Below, one piece after another: positions 44,747-57,586 of a stretch of DNA of 64,000 bases. A model generated the notes under the pieces. It saw nothing but the letters and a program-made list of their open reading frames with translations. It was not told the DNA's origin and ran no database searches. The position numbers were made by a program, and so were the translations under genes. The DNA lies in the NCBI GenBank assembly GCA_030407085.1, contig CM059584.1:136390001-136454000 (forward strand), read 5' to 3'. Positions within the stretch are counted from its first letter, which is position 1. Every line of letters starts with the position of its first letter. The stretch is from Trichopria drosophilae. Its lineage: Eukaryota > Arthropoda > Insecta > Hymenoptera > Diapriidae.

Positions 44747-44935
44747 ATTTGTTTTTTAACACAGTGTGCGTAAAATTCGCTTTTACGCATTTTAGCGGTG
44801 CGTACAATGCTTCATTATAGAACACTGTGCGTGAAATGCAACATTGTTACATAAATGTTACGTAGTTGTTACAGAACTGTTACTTTTGTGCTATATAGAG
44901 AGACGCAAAGATACTGCACCTCTGTATTTCCCACT
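44747..44935. repeat. patch built from copies of neighbouring sequence
   Basis: A 50-bp stretch (44838-44889) is identical and direct to the right half of the palindrome at 44333-44382. It is followed at once by an inverted copy (44893-44933) of 44478-44518, that is, the left end of MITE D copy 1 plus 8 bp of its flank. The word CGGTGCGTAMAATGC flanks the patch on both sides (about 44798 and 44941). Confidence 0.7.
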
Positions 44936-46620
44936 TTTTTCGGTGCGTAAAATGCAACATTATGATATTTTTGTTTCTTTAGAATCAGAACGTCGCTAGT
45001 ATTGGGGGGGCCTCGCCCACAAGCCCCCCTTACCCACCCGACCCACCGAGGTCAATCACGCCACATTACTATTAAGAAATTAAAATAGGGTCATATTCAT
45101 GATAATTTTTTTGTGTCCAAAATTATGATATTTTTAAATGTTATGAATTATTTCTAAAGTTTTGTTTCTGTTTGATAAAATTATAAAGTTTTGTAAAATC
45201 ATATCATTTTTGTCAATAAAATGCAAGAAAACTAAATACAGAAATAGGTTGTTTTATTATATTTTCTCAAAATTGTTATATTTAATCCTATTACAGACGT
45301 CGGTCGCGAATTTTCCGCACACTGTATAAAAAATGTCGTATGTAACACGGGCGTACGATTTTCGCACTCGGCCTGATCGCGCGGCTATTTTACGCCCTTG
45401 TTGCATAATATACTATTTCGAAAATGTGATGTAAACATTTAAAAAATTGATATTTATTGATAAGAACAAGATATTTTCATCACCAGAAATGATGAAATAA
45501 TGAAGTCATACTGATTATATATTTACAAAATGTTTTGAATTTTTTTTAAACGACCGCACATTAAGCCCATAAATTGAAAATAGTGAAAATTTACGTTTAA
45601 TAATTTGTATTGCTATATTTTCTCAGTTTCATTTTTTGAAACCTATTACTCGGTGAATTTGAGGACCACTGGGAATTCAAAATTTATTGATAGAGGTACG
45701 AAATAAAAAATATTCGAGGCAAAGCCTTTGTTGAAAGGTTGAAAAACGCTGTTGTTGATTTTTCATCACAACGTGTATAATTTTATAGGTACAATTATAC
45801 ACGAACTTCGATTTTATTAAATTATATTCCTTAATGTTTACATTGCAACTTATTATTTCCTTTACTTCCACCGCACGTTAATAGGTATAATATGTCTCTC
45901 ATGATTTCTCAATACTGAGGTATCCAAATGACTCAACATTTTCAGGGGAATCAGTTTTTTATATATGGGGCATTTCTCAAGTGTACCAGATGAAAAAATA
46001 AAAATTGTCTAATTTGGCCCAAGCTTACTTTATTCGAATGGTTATTATGTGTTGCAAAATTGTAGCCCTATATGGTAGTAGTTTACATAACAAAAATTAG
46101 TTCCTCAAATATTGACCGAGTGAGAGGGGATGAAAGTGTTCGGCCTTTCACGAGAGCCGATGTTTTCAATCTCTCATTTCTTTGATTCTATTGCATTAAT
46201 CAAAAGTGTGCCCCAATACGTTTTTATAGATTATTACACGCGTTTTCGAATGGTTATGGTCAATTGCTTTGAAGGTGTGTTGAAATTAATAATAATTAAA
46301 CCGGTGTTTTTCTATCTTCGACCCATTTTATTGCTTTGAAATTATTTTTAAATGAAAACTAAGAGTTTTTTCTACAAGATCACGAAGTTTCAAAGATGTC
46401 TTTTTTTTTGTTTTCGAGTAATCGTAAAATTGATGCTTTCAGCGCAAGAAGTCGCGCGATGTCAGACCCGGCTTATTACTGTCAAGCAGGACGCATAAAC
46501 GATGTAAAAGAACTAATTAAATTCGTAATCATAAAAACATAAACGTGGTATCCACATCGAAGCAGAACCGTCTTCATTACTGAAAGTGGCCAATTGAACT
46601 GGTCATCAACATCTGGATCG
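44936..46620. other. gene-free stretch
   Basis: Includes a short GC-rich spot at 45004-45060 (GGGGGGGCCTCGCCC). Elsewhere AT-rich. The plus frame at 46130-46339 has no recognised similarity or splice context. Confidence 0.35.
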
Positions 46621-47337
46621 GTATGAACTACATCAATCCCGGATAATATAAATTCATACGAAAGTCTCCTGTGAATATCCGTAATATTCTCATAATATAC
46701 TCAGAATATCATAAAGAGCATATGAAAGTTCATATATCCTACATATCGTAAACAGAATATGATATGAGACATATTAGCACCTTTCTCACAAGTGGTAACA
46801 GCCGAGTCCGGTACGTATATTACACAATAAGAATCGACCATCCTGAGACAGATAGGTACATCGATGTCTGTCAGAAAGTCTGATGGTATACTACCACGAC
46901 AAAGATGGCTATAAAGAATTAAAATGCGAATAAAGGAATCTGTTGTTAATAAATAAAATTGTGGAATTGTTGCAAGAAATTTCGAAGTGAATAAACTTAA
47001 CGAGGCCTAATCTAAACGTGTACGTATTGTATAAACCTCATACTCTCAAGGGGTGAACTGTTTTTTATATTTTGTTAAGGATAAATCGGTTTTTTAACTG
47101 TAATCTTGTGGTTAGCCAGAAAATATATTCAGAGAGAAGCACAGAATATTTTATATTTGATTATCGAAAATGTATGAATTATATACTATGTATATTCTCA
47201 GAATACCGTGAAAAATATTCTGAGGACGTCGTGAGAACATATTTTGGGCAGACATAGGAATATTCTGAGTATATTCTCAGAATCTCGCAACATTTATTCC
47301 GAATATCTTCAGTATATCGAGCATAATATATCGAGTA
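46621..47337. repeat. repeat rich in TATTCTCAGAATA words
   Basis: Words such as GAATATTCTGAGTATATTCTC, AATATTCTCATAATATACTC and ATATTCTCAGAATACC recur on both strands here and resume at 48288-48325, on the far side of the foldback at 47338-48284. The foldback probably interrupted this older element. Boundaries are uncertain. Confidence 0.45.
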
Positions 47338-48284
47338 TACAGGGTGATCGGCCAACCATTACCCAGCGGCTAACTGTAGATTGTACAGATAATTCTGAGC
47401 AACTTTTTCCTCTGAAAAAATTTCCGGGATGGTAGAGTTTTTAAGTTATTCAACACTAAAATTTAGGGGGAAAAATCACTTTTTTTTAAATATCTCGGCT
47501 CTGTATGAAGGTATCTTAACGAACTGAAGCTCATTTTAAAGATATTTTCAAGCTATACAAGTTGTATCTGTTGATTTTTGCCCTGCAATGAATATTTCTC
47601 TTGTTATAGCCATAAAAACGGGGGTAAATACCGATTTTTCAGGTTTTTCGCGTCTAACTCGTTTGGACACATAGCTATCGAAATATCACACTGGAAAAAG
47701 TTGTAGGCCTTGAAAACACAAACATTTTTTGTCCTCTAATACGATGCGATTAAATTAAAACTGAACCCTATTTGTACTCGTTTTCATAACATTTTGTTAT
47801 TAATATCGAGTTATTTGTCGAACTGTATTTTGTCAACTTTACGAGGCTCTTGTAGGGTTCAGTTTTAATTTAATCGCATCGTACTAGAGGACAAAAAATT
47901 TTTGTTTTTTCAAGGCCTACAACTTTTTTCTGTGTGATATTTCGGTAACTATGTGTCGAAACGAGTTAAACGCGAAAATCCTGAAAAATCGGCATTTATC
48001 CCGTTTTTATGGCTATAACAAGAGAGATATTCATTGTAGATCAAAAACCTCTAGAGACAATTTATAGAGCTTTAAAATATCTTTAAAATGAGCTCCGGTT
48101 CGTTAAGGTACCTTCAAACCGAGGTCGAGATATTTCAACAAATGTGATTTTTTCACCTAAATTTTAGTGTTGAATAACTTAAAACTCTACCTTCCCGAAC
48201 ATTTTTTTAGAGGAAAAAGTTGTTCAGAATTATCTGTAGAATCTAGAGTTAGCCGCTGGGTAATGGTTGGCCGATCACCCTGTA
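47338..48284. mobile_element. 947-bp ACAGGGTG foldback element
   Basis: TACAGGGTGATCGGCCAACC on the left and GGTTGGCCGATCACCCTGTA on the right are perfect complements. The inverted arms run to within about 50 bp of the centre (near 47810). TA on both sides fits a Tc1/mariner-type target. A diverged single arm lies at 16626-17010. No transposase. Confidence 0.85.
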
Positions 48285-48979
48285 TACTGAGAATATTCTG
48301 TAAATATCATGTGTTATATGGGATATGCTGACCAATATTATCGGTTGAGTAGGCATTAGAGAAAGTATTATTATATCCGTTACAGTTTACCATAAATCTT
48401 CAATTGTATTAATTCTTTGCAATTCTGATAGAAAAGTGGCTCACTATTTTACTCTGTGATTATATTATCTGTAGCGGTATTTTACTGCAAAGAGTTATAA
48501 AGAGCTCAACCCAAGAGAATTTATTCATAAGAGGCGGTAATTTCTAGTATGCATCTATGCATATGCACTTTTCATATAGGTATACAAACCCGTTTCCTAC
48601 ACTAACTTTTTTTATCGACAGAATAGATAAAGTAGATTTCCTAAGAATTCGAATCCCGTCTTCCTACAAGCCGAGCCTATAGTATAAAGCAGAAATCTAC
48701 CGAACAGTGCGACAATGCAATAGATACTAAACTCCGTCTTTACTTTACTTGCCCTTCTTTATTGGTCGTTGATGCCTACTGCGCAACCACATGCGTGTTT
48801 CGCCTCTCTGTTTTATCTATGGATACCATACATTATTTTTTCGTAGATCATATCGCATTTCTGTTATACCGACTGCAGCTTAAATCGAAAATTCGTTAAC
48901 TGACTATAAATGAAAATTTACCATCACTTTGCCTCCGATCCATACCGCCATCTTTGAATAACGATTGCAATATTTGTTT
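48285..48979. other. spacer without recognised gene
   Basis: Continuation of the TATTCTCAG-type repeat to about 48325, then unremarkable AT-rich DNA. Confidence 0.35.
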
Positions 48980-50462
48980 TAAAAGAGCCTCTGTAAGCCC
49001 CATGCCAAAAATTCCCCTTTTTCATACCTCGAATATTGAAACTTGTTTTATGCCAATTGGTTACATATGATGACCAAACAATCCCTGCAATATTTCAAAG
49101 TAAGCATATTCCCCGTTTCTGAAATACGAAAGGTCAAAGTTGACCGTGTCCAATAAAAAATGTACATTAATTTCAGATTTATACTCGAATAATAATGTTT
49201 AAAAAAAATCAGACGATATGGCTCTTTACAGATTTTTGGCTGCTGATTACGAATCTGAAGTCATATTTTAAAAATTCAAAATAGCGGATCCAATAGGGCG
49301 GACGATTTTTTTGAAAATCGATCTAATTTGCCTAAAAATTATTACTCGGGGGTTTTTGGAGTCGCTGATTACGAATCTGAAGTCATATTTTAAAAATTCA
49401 AAATGGCAAATCCAAAATGGCGGACGACTTCTAAAAAATCAAATGCAAGTCGCTTGAAACACATTATTCTGAAGTTTTATGGGTCGTTGATTACGAATCG
49501 GCAGTTAGTTTTTCAAAATTCAAAATGGCAGGTCCAATATAACAGGTGCCTTTTGAAAAATTTAATGCCATTCGCTTGAAACTTGTCAGCTTAAGGTTTT
49601 TGTAGTCGATGAAGTTGAATCTAACGTTGAATTGAAATTGAAAAGGCACTAAGCTTTCTTTGTCGCTGCATTAAATCTGTTTTGACTCTGCATAGGAAAC
49701 AAAAGACAATCTAAAAACAAGTTTTAATGCATCGTTTAAGACATCTTATTTGAATCGTGGGCGTGCGAACGTGATAAAATAAATGTATCTTGCCTTGGCT
49801 GGAGTACTGCATCTTTGTTGGTTGGATTTTTACAACTTGCCATTGTTGGTTGGATTATACTATCTTACCTTTGCCGGCCGAGTTATTACATCTTGCCTTT
49901 ATTGGTTTGATTTTACGATCTTACCTTGCCGGTTGGATTATTACATCTGGCGTTTGTTGGAGTATTGCATCTTGCCTTTGTCAGTTTGATTATTACATCT
50001 TGCCTTTGTTGGTTGGATTTTACGATCTTACCTTTGCAGGTTGGATTATTACATCTTGCCTTGGTTGGAGTATTGCATCTTGCCTTTGTTAAACTTTAAC
50101 GTGTTTCAAACGAATTGCATTTGATTTTTTAAAAGTCGTCCGCCATTTTGGATCCGCCATTTTGAATTTTTAAAATATGACTTCAGATTCGTAATCAGCA
50201 GCCAAAAATCTGTAAAGAACCATATCGTCTGATTTTTTTAAACATTATTATTCGAGTATAAATGTGAAATTGATGTACACTTTTTATTGGACATGGTCAA
50301 CTTTGACCTCTCATATTTCCGAAATGGGGAATATGCTCATTTTGAAATTTTGCAGGGATTATTGGGTCATCATATGTAACCAATTGGCATAAAAAAGTTT
50401 CAGTATTCGAGGTACGTAAAAGGGGCATTTTTGGCATGGGGTTTACAGAGGCTCTTTCGTAA
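48980..50462. mobile_element. 1.5-kb inverted-repeat element F with internal minisatellite
   Basis: AAGAGCCTCTGTAAGCCCCA on the left faces TGGGGTTTACAGAGGCTCTT on the right. The arms (48980-49300 and 50135-50462) are well conserved. Inside the left half a module CTGATTACGAATCTGAAGTC plus a CAAAATGGC word repeats about three times (49247, 49362, 49486), and once inverted in the right arm. A minisatellite occupies 49786-50092. No transposase. Confidence 0.8.
49786..50092. repeat. minisatellite of about 12 units of 24-28 bp
   Basis: Unit consensus approximately CTTGCCTTTGTTGGTTGGAT plus TWTTACAT. There are two unit lengths (24 and 28 bp), with higher-order alternation in the right half. Two overlapping open frames through it simply reflect the repeat. 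It lies between the arms of element F. Confidence 0.8.
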
Positions 50463-50647
50463 ATGAATTTAAATGCATTGTAATTCTTTGTTTAACAAAT
50501 ATCTGCATTTATAAGTAATTACTTATAATAATTAAGATAGTCATATCTGTATATGTTAATTTTCTAATTTACATTTTCCAAATATTTTTCTTTTTAATCA
50601 ATCTTACTGAATTAAAAAATGTATCCGTAGTTCAACTTAAAGCTGCA

Positions 50648-50880
50648 CCCTGGTGAAAATTTCCGTAAAATCATATAATAAATCATATGAGATTTTTATA
50701 ATTTCTTTAATATCTTAGAGGAATGCAGATGATTGTAATTCATTTTCTCATATTATTATTATTTCTTATAATTACATGAGAAATCACATAAGAAATCACA
50801 TGAAAAGTTTCCCGGATCGTCTGATATTTTAAAAATTTCATATGATTTATCAAATGATATTACGAACATTTTCAGTTGGG
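50648..50880. mobile_element. 233-bp CCCTGGTGAAAAT MITE
   Basis: Left end CCCTGGTGAAAATTTCCGTA; right end read inward CCCAACTGAAAATGTTCGTA. Complementary arms of about 60 bp include ATAAATCATATGA. Related in its ends to the element in the SCCPDH intron. Confidence 0.7.
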
Positions 50881-51570
50881 CATCTTCTATTTTACTCTAA
50901 TGGAATCAATATGACTCATTTTTTCATACTCAATGTCGGCTCATTTATTGCTATTAAGAAGAAAAATACAAAAAACTGCGTACATTTAAATGCCCTCTTA
51001 AATAGTTATATGTGTATCACTTCGTTAATCATTATTGAAATGGATTTGTGCTTCTAATGATGGTGAATTTAAATACTGTCATCATAATACACCCCCCCCC
51101 CCCATATACATACACGTATTAAATTCATTTTAACCATATCGATTACGATGATTAGTTACGTGTTTTTCAGTAAATTTTCCTAATTAGTCAACGTTTATTC
51201 AATATTAACAATTGTCAGAAGAAAGTTATTTTATCATTGAAAGTATTTTACTCTTTCAATTTGAAACAGGGAAAAGTTTACTATTTGAACCAGTGAAAGA
51301 ATACTCAATGCGAAATCAGAGGTTTACAACGTCTTAAGTGCGTAAACACTGAAATAAACAATATAATATGCGAATTTGTCAGTGGACTTAATTACTGAAA
51401 TTTGAAACACTTTGCTCAGATTTTAGTAAACAACTTTAGAACGTTTAGAAGAAAAACGACGTGCTCAATCTAACCTAAAACTCGCCTGTAGCGGAGGACA
51501 AACATTCTGTATAGTATCTTAATCAAAGAACATTCCTTTGTGAAAACTTTAATATTATTTAATATTTTAG
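50881..51570. other. AT-rich stretch
   Basis: Contains a run of 14 C at about 51092-51105. No gene recognised. Confidence 0.35.
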
Positions 51571-51700
51571 ATGGACCTTTCCTCAAACCTGATAGGTCTT
51601 CCATTGAAGACATCACTGATTTGTCTGCAGATGAACTGTATAATTGGTTGATCGATTTTGCTGATTGTAATCGAAGCAAAAGGAACCGGTTACTGATTCG
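51571..51700 (+). CDS. candidate internal exon of an unidentified gene (weak)
   Basis: A pyrimidine-rich acceptor (TTTAATATTTTAG ending at 51570) precedes an open stretch reading GPFLKPDRSSIEDITDLSAD then ELYNWLIDFADCNRSKRNRL. A donor GTCAGT follows at 51701. The amino-acid mix is balanced and acidic/helical, unlike the F/I/K/N-rich noise frames elsewhere. The frame stays open to 51914. I recognise no family, and no partner exon was found within several kilobases, so it may be a chance frame. Confidence 0.3.
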
Positions 51701-51914
51701 GTCAGTGAATAAAACCACTGTTTCGTGTAAATCGATTTCACCGAGTCAAAACAGAGAATTTTCAATGTCTCTCAGTTGCGCCTTTTCAGCTGTGAAACTC
51801 TGTGACTATTCACTGAGGATATGTGAATTTTTACTGTTTCAAATTCAGAGAGTACAAAATCTCTATATCGTTTATGTGAAAACTGTATATTGGGTTCAAG
51901 AAACGGGTGGGTAG

Positions 51915-54900
51915 CAATACGCTTAATACCATCAAAGTTGTAGATACATGCTACTTTATATTTTGTCAAATTAATTATTAAACCTCCTTAAATATAAAAA
52001 TATATCCAAAACAATAATATTTTGGCTTTCATGTTCATTTATATTACTTGCATGTTCATTATATACAAGTCTTTTTAATTTATCAAAATGAATCTATTAT
52101 TTGTTAGCAAGTTTGTTAAATAGAACTCGTTAATTATTCTGATATTTTTAATGACGCCCTTGTTACTGGACTGTTCATTTAACCTTTTGGTATTTCAACA
52201 TATCATGGAGTGAAACTGATGGCAGTAACGGCAATAACTGATGTCGGGATTGCATATTATTACCACCCAAAAATAGCAAATACATGCTCTTATTTTTATT
52301 GTATATTAAGTTCGTAATAACTGTGTATTGTTAAATTAAATGAATAACCTGATTAGTCTTGAAGATGGCCCACAAGAGACCGAAACGTCGAACAATAAAA
52401 CCGTAGAATTAAATATTTTGAATTTTTATTTATTAACTGACCGTCATAACAATATAAGGAGAGTTGAATTTTATTTTATTTGCGGTCAAAGAAACCACAC
52501 ATTCTGTAAGTATTGTTAAATTGCATACGGTCGAGCCTATACCAATGCATAATAAATGGTACCTATAAATTAAAACATTTGTATGAGGACTTTCAGATTA
52601 TATGTGTGCGTTATAAAAGAAATCGATTTAGATGGTTTTGGTCGGAACTGAAATCTTTAAAAAAAAAATTAATTGATACTTTTGCCATGGAGACAGTAGC
52701 TCCGTGTCTCTGTTATCATGAGATTTCAAGTGATTAAGTAAGAAATATCTGGAACAAAATAAAGTTGAAATTTTCATAACTCTATCACACTGTAGACTAA
52801 AAAATAATTTACTTTAGATTTACCAATGATTTTCAATAGCTTTTTCAAAATGATTTGTGTTTTAATGAACAATGCCAATGAAAAAACACAAGGTTTAAGA
52901 ATCGATATTGGTGCAATTGCAAAATTGGTTATTCAAATATTCTTGTAATTTGTTGGCTGAGCATTTAACTGATATATTTTTTGAAACCGCAGGAAAATTA
53001 GGAGTACTTGGTATTATTAAGTTTCAAAATTTCAGAATACTGCTAGTACAAATAATTATTGTCTATCAGCAAAAAATGCAGGAATCCATTTCGGTAAAGT
53101 GTTTGAAAAGTATGAAAACAAAAGTATAAAATTAAAAGTATAAAAACAATATAGTATAACGATGATTAAACTCTTTTTTGTGATCTTCCTCTATTTTTCG
53201 AAATCAGAATGATGTACTAAATACGATACATCGGACAACATAACACATTCTAAACTCATTTTGTAAAAACATTCCTGAGCTTCAAAGATTTTAATGTGTC
53301 TTTAAGTGCCCGCAACGAGTCTGAACAAAGTTGAAATGGAGCGAGAGAAACAGTACCATACGAGATATAAATTTCCCAAAAATATGTACTTATTTTAACC
53401 CTACTTCTGAGCCACTGTACTGGTCATAAACAAATTTTGCGAATGTATTGTTGTAGGAAATTTTATAAGCTACACAGTTGTTCATCATAGAAGTAACTCT
53501 GTCGAAATAACGAAAACCGGTATATTTTATTGTATATTAACTCGTATATTTTAACATTCAATGATCGTTCGTTAATTGTTAATAAATCTTACATTAAATT
53601 GTGTCGTTTGAACTGCGCATGTCAACAATGCGTCGAAAAATTCGAAGAAAATCGAATGACTGTGTATGTGTATGTTTGTTTATCTCTATTTCAGTGAAAC
53701 TGTAAACGACATAATGTCCTAACATTAATATTTAAAATTGTTGTATTACTATTAACATAACAAATTTAACCGAATCTCAGATTATAGTACCCTGAGGATA
53801 AAGTACCTTAAGATCAAAATCTAAATTCTGTTAGCTTTACTATGAAGCTATTACATTAATTGTAAACAAACATTTCTCTCTTAATTATTTCCAATAAAAG
53901 TATACGAAACGTTAAGTAGATTTTTCTTACTGTGAACGATATTGTGACTTTTTCTAAAGCTTCCCAGTGTTTTTATAAATCTATAATAAAATGATGAAGG
54001 GTTCATGCTATAATTATCCAATATCCAGTATATTTTTGTATGAAATACAAAACATTTCTAGATTTGTTCAAAATTAAGAAAATTGTAAAGTTTGGGAGTA
54101 TATTATATTAACTAATAATAAAAAAATCAAATCCTATGTCAATATTAAAAATTCAGTAGTCCCGACAGCATACTAAGCAGGTGATACGAAGTTCCAACAG
54201 TTATCGTGTATTGTTGGTACCACTCCACGAGCTGAGTTATTGCGACCCTGATGACATGCTAATTGAATCCGTAGTGCGGGGATGATAAAAAGTTTCACAT
54301 TAGGCACGACGAAATTGGAAACAAAAAAAAACCTTTATTTATACGACACGGTAAATCTACCCTGACTATAATATAATACGATGTGAAGAAGTACGAGCTC
54401 AGGTGGGGTGTTAATCAGAGCGAAATAACTCTCTCCGCCATTTTTCCGTAAATCAAATAGTTAGACTTTTTAACAATGATACCTATCATGTACACTGTCA
54501 CTTTTAATTCTCCTTCATCTGGCTTCTGCGTTAAAGAATTTCAATGTGATTACAACGGATATAATTGCATATAATTACTATATTATATAGAAATGTTATG
54601 ATCTTATACTGAGAAAAATATTTACTAAATTTAACTAAATGATGAGATTCCCACGGGAAATAATTATTTTCTAGTTTTTATAGCTACGTATAGCTGCACA
54701 AAGTTTAAAAATGATCAGTTTTTTATATAATGAGACAAAAGTCGTCCTGACAACAGTTACCCTTTCGATGTACTATTTCCTCTCAAAACAAATTCGAATT
54801 ACACTTTTTTGATATGTTTTTACCTCGTAATTGAGAATATAACAATAATAATTGGAAGTCGTCAAAATTGAAGACGCCCTCAGGAAAACAATGACAAACG

Positions 54901-56669
54901 TAAAGAATTTTTTTAGTGTTTTCAGTTTATTATGAAAAGTACCAATTGTATTATAAAATGGTTTCAACAACAAATGTAGACCATGACATTTTCTACAATA
55001 ATGATATGACCCTTTTTGCCCTAAAATCTATAGTAACTTCGCAAATGAAATATGAGTAATTATGATGGTTGTGCCGTGTCCCATTCAGCAAAAAATATGA
55101 GGAAGAATGCGTCGAAAAAGAGTCTGTTTTAGAGGAAGTAATACATTCACAGAGTAAGTACGGTCGTCGTCATTTGTGACTTTTGACTTATTACAAAAGC
55201 GGTAGGCCTAGCTTTAGGGTTTTCGGCACCTAATTGTGGCCATTGCAACTGTTGATTAGGATATCATGTAACACAAAATACTTTATCCATTTCCCATTTG
55301 ACTGTACCTGGTTTCCCTTTATTTTGTCCTTTGCTAAATCTTTTTATAAGTTGCAAACCAACCTAATAATTGATACGAGTTGCAGAGCTGCATTTGTTTG
55401 CGCTGGGTTAGAACTTTTTTAAACTAACAATATGAGAAAGTAACCAAAATATTTGGTAATCATTATTAAACGAATACGGTCGCGATAAAAGGGGGGATTT
55501 AAATTTCCGGCAACGAATATTTGAGAACCTGTATTCTGCCCAATATCCTCAAAACATCTGAAGGGTTTTGAAGTGCGTATATCGACGGAAGGAATATTAT
55601 TCGTTAACGGAAACGTTTGCATATTTGAAAACATAAATAATCGAAAACTACATTTTCCTACTCTCAGTGAAATTTTATTAAAAAATCAACTTTTACAGTT
55701 TTCAAAAATGCAAAGTATACAATTTTCACCCCCATACCAAGAAAATAATCTGTTCCTTATTTAAAAATTTGTATATTTTTAGTTTTACATAGTACGGTTC
55801 CATGGATTTGCCCATATGTTATTATATAACGACGTCATCTTTCTCAATTACAGAAATATTATATGACAATGTCGTGTTTTCAGGATTTAATTGTGATAAA
55901 TGTACATTCTCTCATTAGCAATGGCATCGTTGTACTCGTAATATTGGAGTATATTTCAATTACATCATGATTATGATGTTTCAAAGTAATCGATATTGCA
56001 CGAGATAATACTTATACTAATACTGCATAAGGCAATACGATTCAGTTGAAAGTAGATCATTTTATTATCTCATATATGTGTATTGCATAAATAGTAAGAT
56101 GGACATCAATCTTTCATATGGTACACATATGAATCGGTGGACTCAAAAGATACTAAGTAATTTTTTATACAAAACTGATGAGATTTATAAAATACAGAAT
56201 GAATAATAGAAATGTTATTAAACAGAAATGTTATTTTTATGCTATTATAATACTACATACAAGGTTTTATGCTTAAAGTTAAGGGGTGTTTTCAATAATT
56301 ATTTTCACAGTAATTTAGAACTTTTATATTATTTTATTTTATATTAATTCAATTTTTTCCTATATAATATTTGAATCTTATCTCTCATATAAAATATAAA
56401 ATACTGCTTCTTTATTAAACATAAACGAAATATTATTATACATAAACGAAAATTCCAACCTATAAATGACACTTTTTGTAACCTGCAATAACAATATTTA
56501 ATTTCTGGTTATTACATCTTTTTTCAGGTGACTAGATTACTTCATCCATGCGCTTCCCATCAGCATATACCTCTTAAGGAGGTCATCCAAAGATATCTCC
56601 AAAATGAACTCCTGAAGAAGTCTGAATTATGGTAATCTATCAAACGAGCTCTTAAAGATGTCTTACTTA
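51915..56669. other. 4.7-kb gene-free stretch
   Basis: Read on both strands without a convincing exon. A hammerhead-like motif is at 52357-52396. A moderately GC-richer patch lies at 54160-54420 with AATAAA on its minus strand near 54340. The rest is AT-rich. Confidence 0.35.
52357..52396 (+). ncRNA. hammerhead-ribozyme-like motif (degenerate)
   Basis: TTGAAGATGG ... GAGACCGAAACGTCG resembles the CUGANGA, helix II, GAAA order of hammerhead ribozymes carried by Penelope-like retroelements. The first core C is T here and helix II is weakened. A second copy with GAAGAGGGTCTAGTAGTCGAAAT lies at 57922-57945. No retroelement ORF was recognised beside either. Confidence 0.3.
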
Positions 56670-57014
56670 TACTGTAAAAAATAGAAATGAACTTGACTAT
56701 TCTGTTATAATTTTCATTCGAAAAAATATGGTGATTTGTCCACATTCAACATTGTAAATTTCCTACGTGAAATTGGGAATTTCCTATGTGAGGTTAGAAA
56801 TTTCACGTTTTGTAAATACTCTACGTTGAAAGGGGTAAAATTACAACGCAATGCATTTTCCCAACTTTGTACATGGTCGAAAATCGAGCCCACGCTGTAC
56901 ATGGTAAATTTACCAAGTATTGTAAAAAACAAATGTTGTACGTATGAAAATTACTAAAAATGAAAGAAAATTACAATAAATTTGTAAACTTCATTTCTAT
57001 TTTTTACAGTGTAG
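56670..57014. mobile_element. 345-bp CTGTAAAAAATAG MITE
   Basis: CTGTAAAAAATAGAAATGAA on the left faces TTCATTTCTATTTTTTACAG on the right, an exact 20-bp inverted repeat, with TA close outside each end. The overlapping open frames on both strands inside it are not genes. It splits an older sequence with recurrent GAGCTCTTAAAG words (56570-56665 and 57015-57050, again at 57350-57510). Confidence 0.75.
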
Positions 57015-57586
57015 GACTTCTTAGGATCTCGAAGTGGTCTTAGGTTTAAAGTCATAAATCCATCTCGTTTTGGACCATCTCTCTTTTAGTAAAAGGATTG
57101 CCAGAATTGATATAGGATTGCCAAGCTACAATGACAGAATAAGTGCTTTTACGATATTTAGCAAGTGTTGTCACAATTTTGTATTATTATTGTATGATCC
57201 CCATTCTATTGAATGTATTCACCATCCAATATATAACTATATAAACGGTAAAAAGGAACTCAGGTAAAATTTAGGTAAATTAATAATTAAGGGACAAAAA
57301 TAGAATCTATAAATTTCAGAAACTTTTCATTTATATTTTTTATTTTATATGTCAAAGCTCTCAATAAACCCTCTTTTCTTAAACCTCACATTTGAGAGGT
57401 CTTGTAAAGCTCATAAAATCAATGCATAAGTCTTATTAAACATCACTTTAAGAGCTCTTTAAGTATTTAGGACATCTTATAATTTTGATGACTTTTTAAA
57501 GAGCCCTTGAAGATATATTTTTGCTGTTTGTTATAATATATATTATAAAATTTGTTATAATAATTACAGTGAGAGTTTCATATATC
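57015..57586. other. AT-rich stretch
   Basis: Contains further GAGCTCTTTAAG-type words; no gene seen. Confidence 0.3.

Noticed and set aside
49790..50092. A 100-residue frame rich in leucine, cysteine and tryptophan, resembling a membrane protein
   Set aside because: It is a translation of a 24/28-bp minisatellite; overlapping frames are equally open.
54160..54420. Possible 3'-terminal exon on the minus strand with AATAAA
   Set aside because: The patch is somewhat GC-richer, but there is no open frame or acceptor, and AATAAA is frequent in AT-rich DNA.
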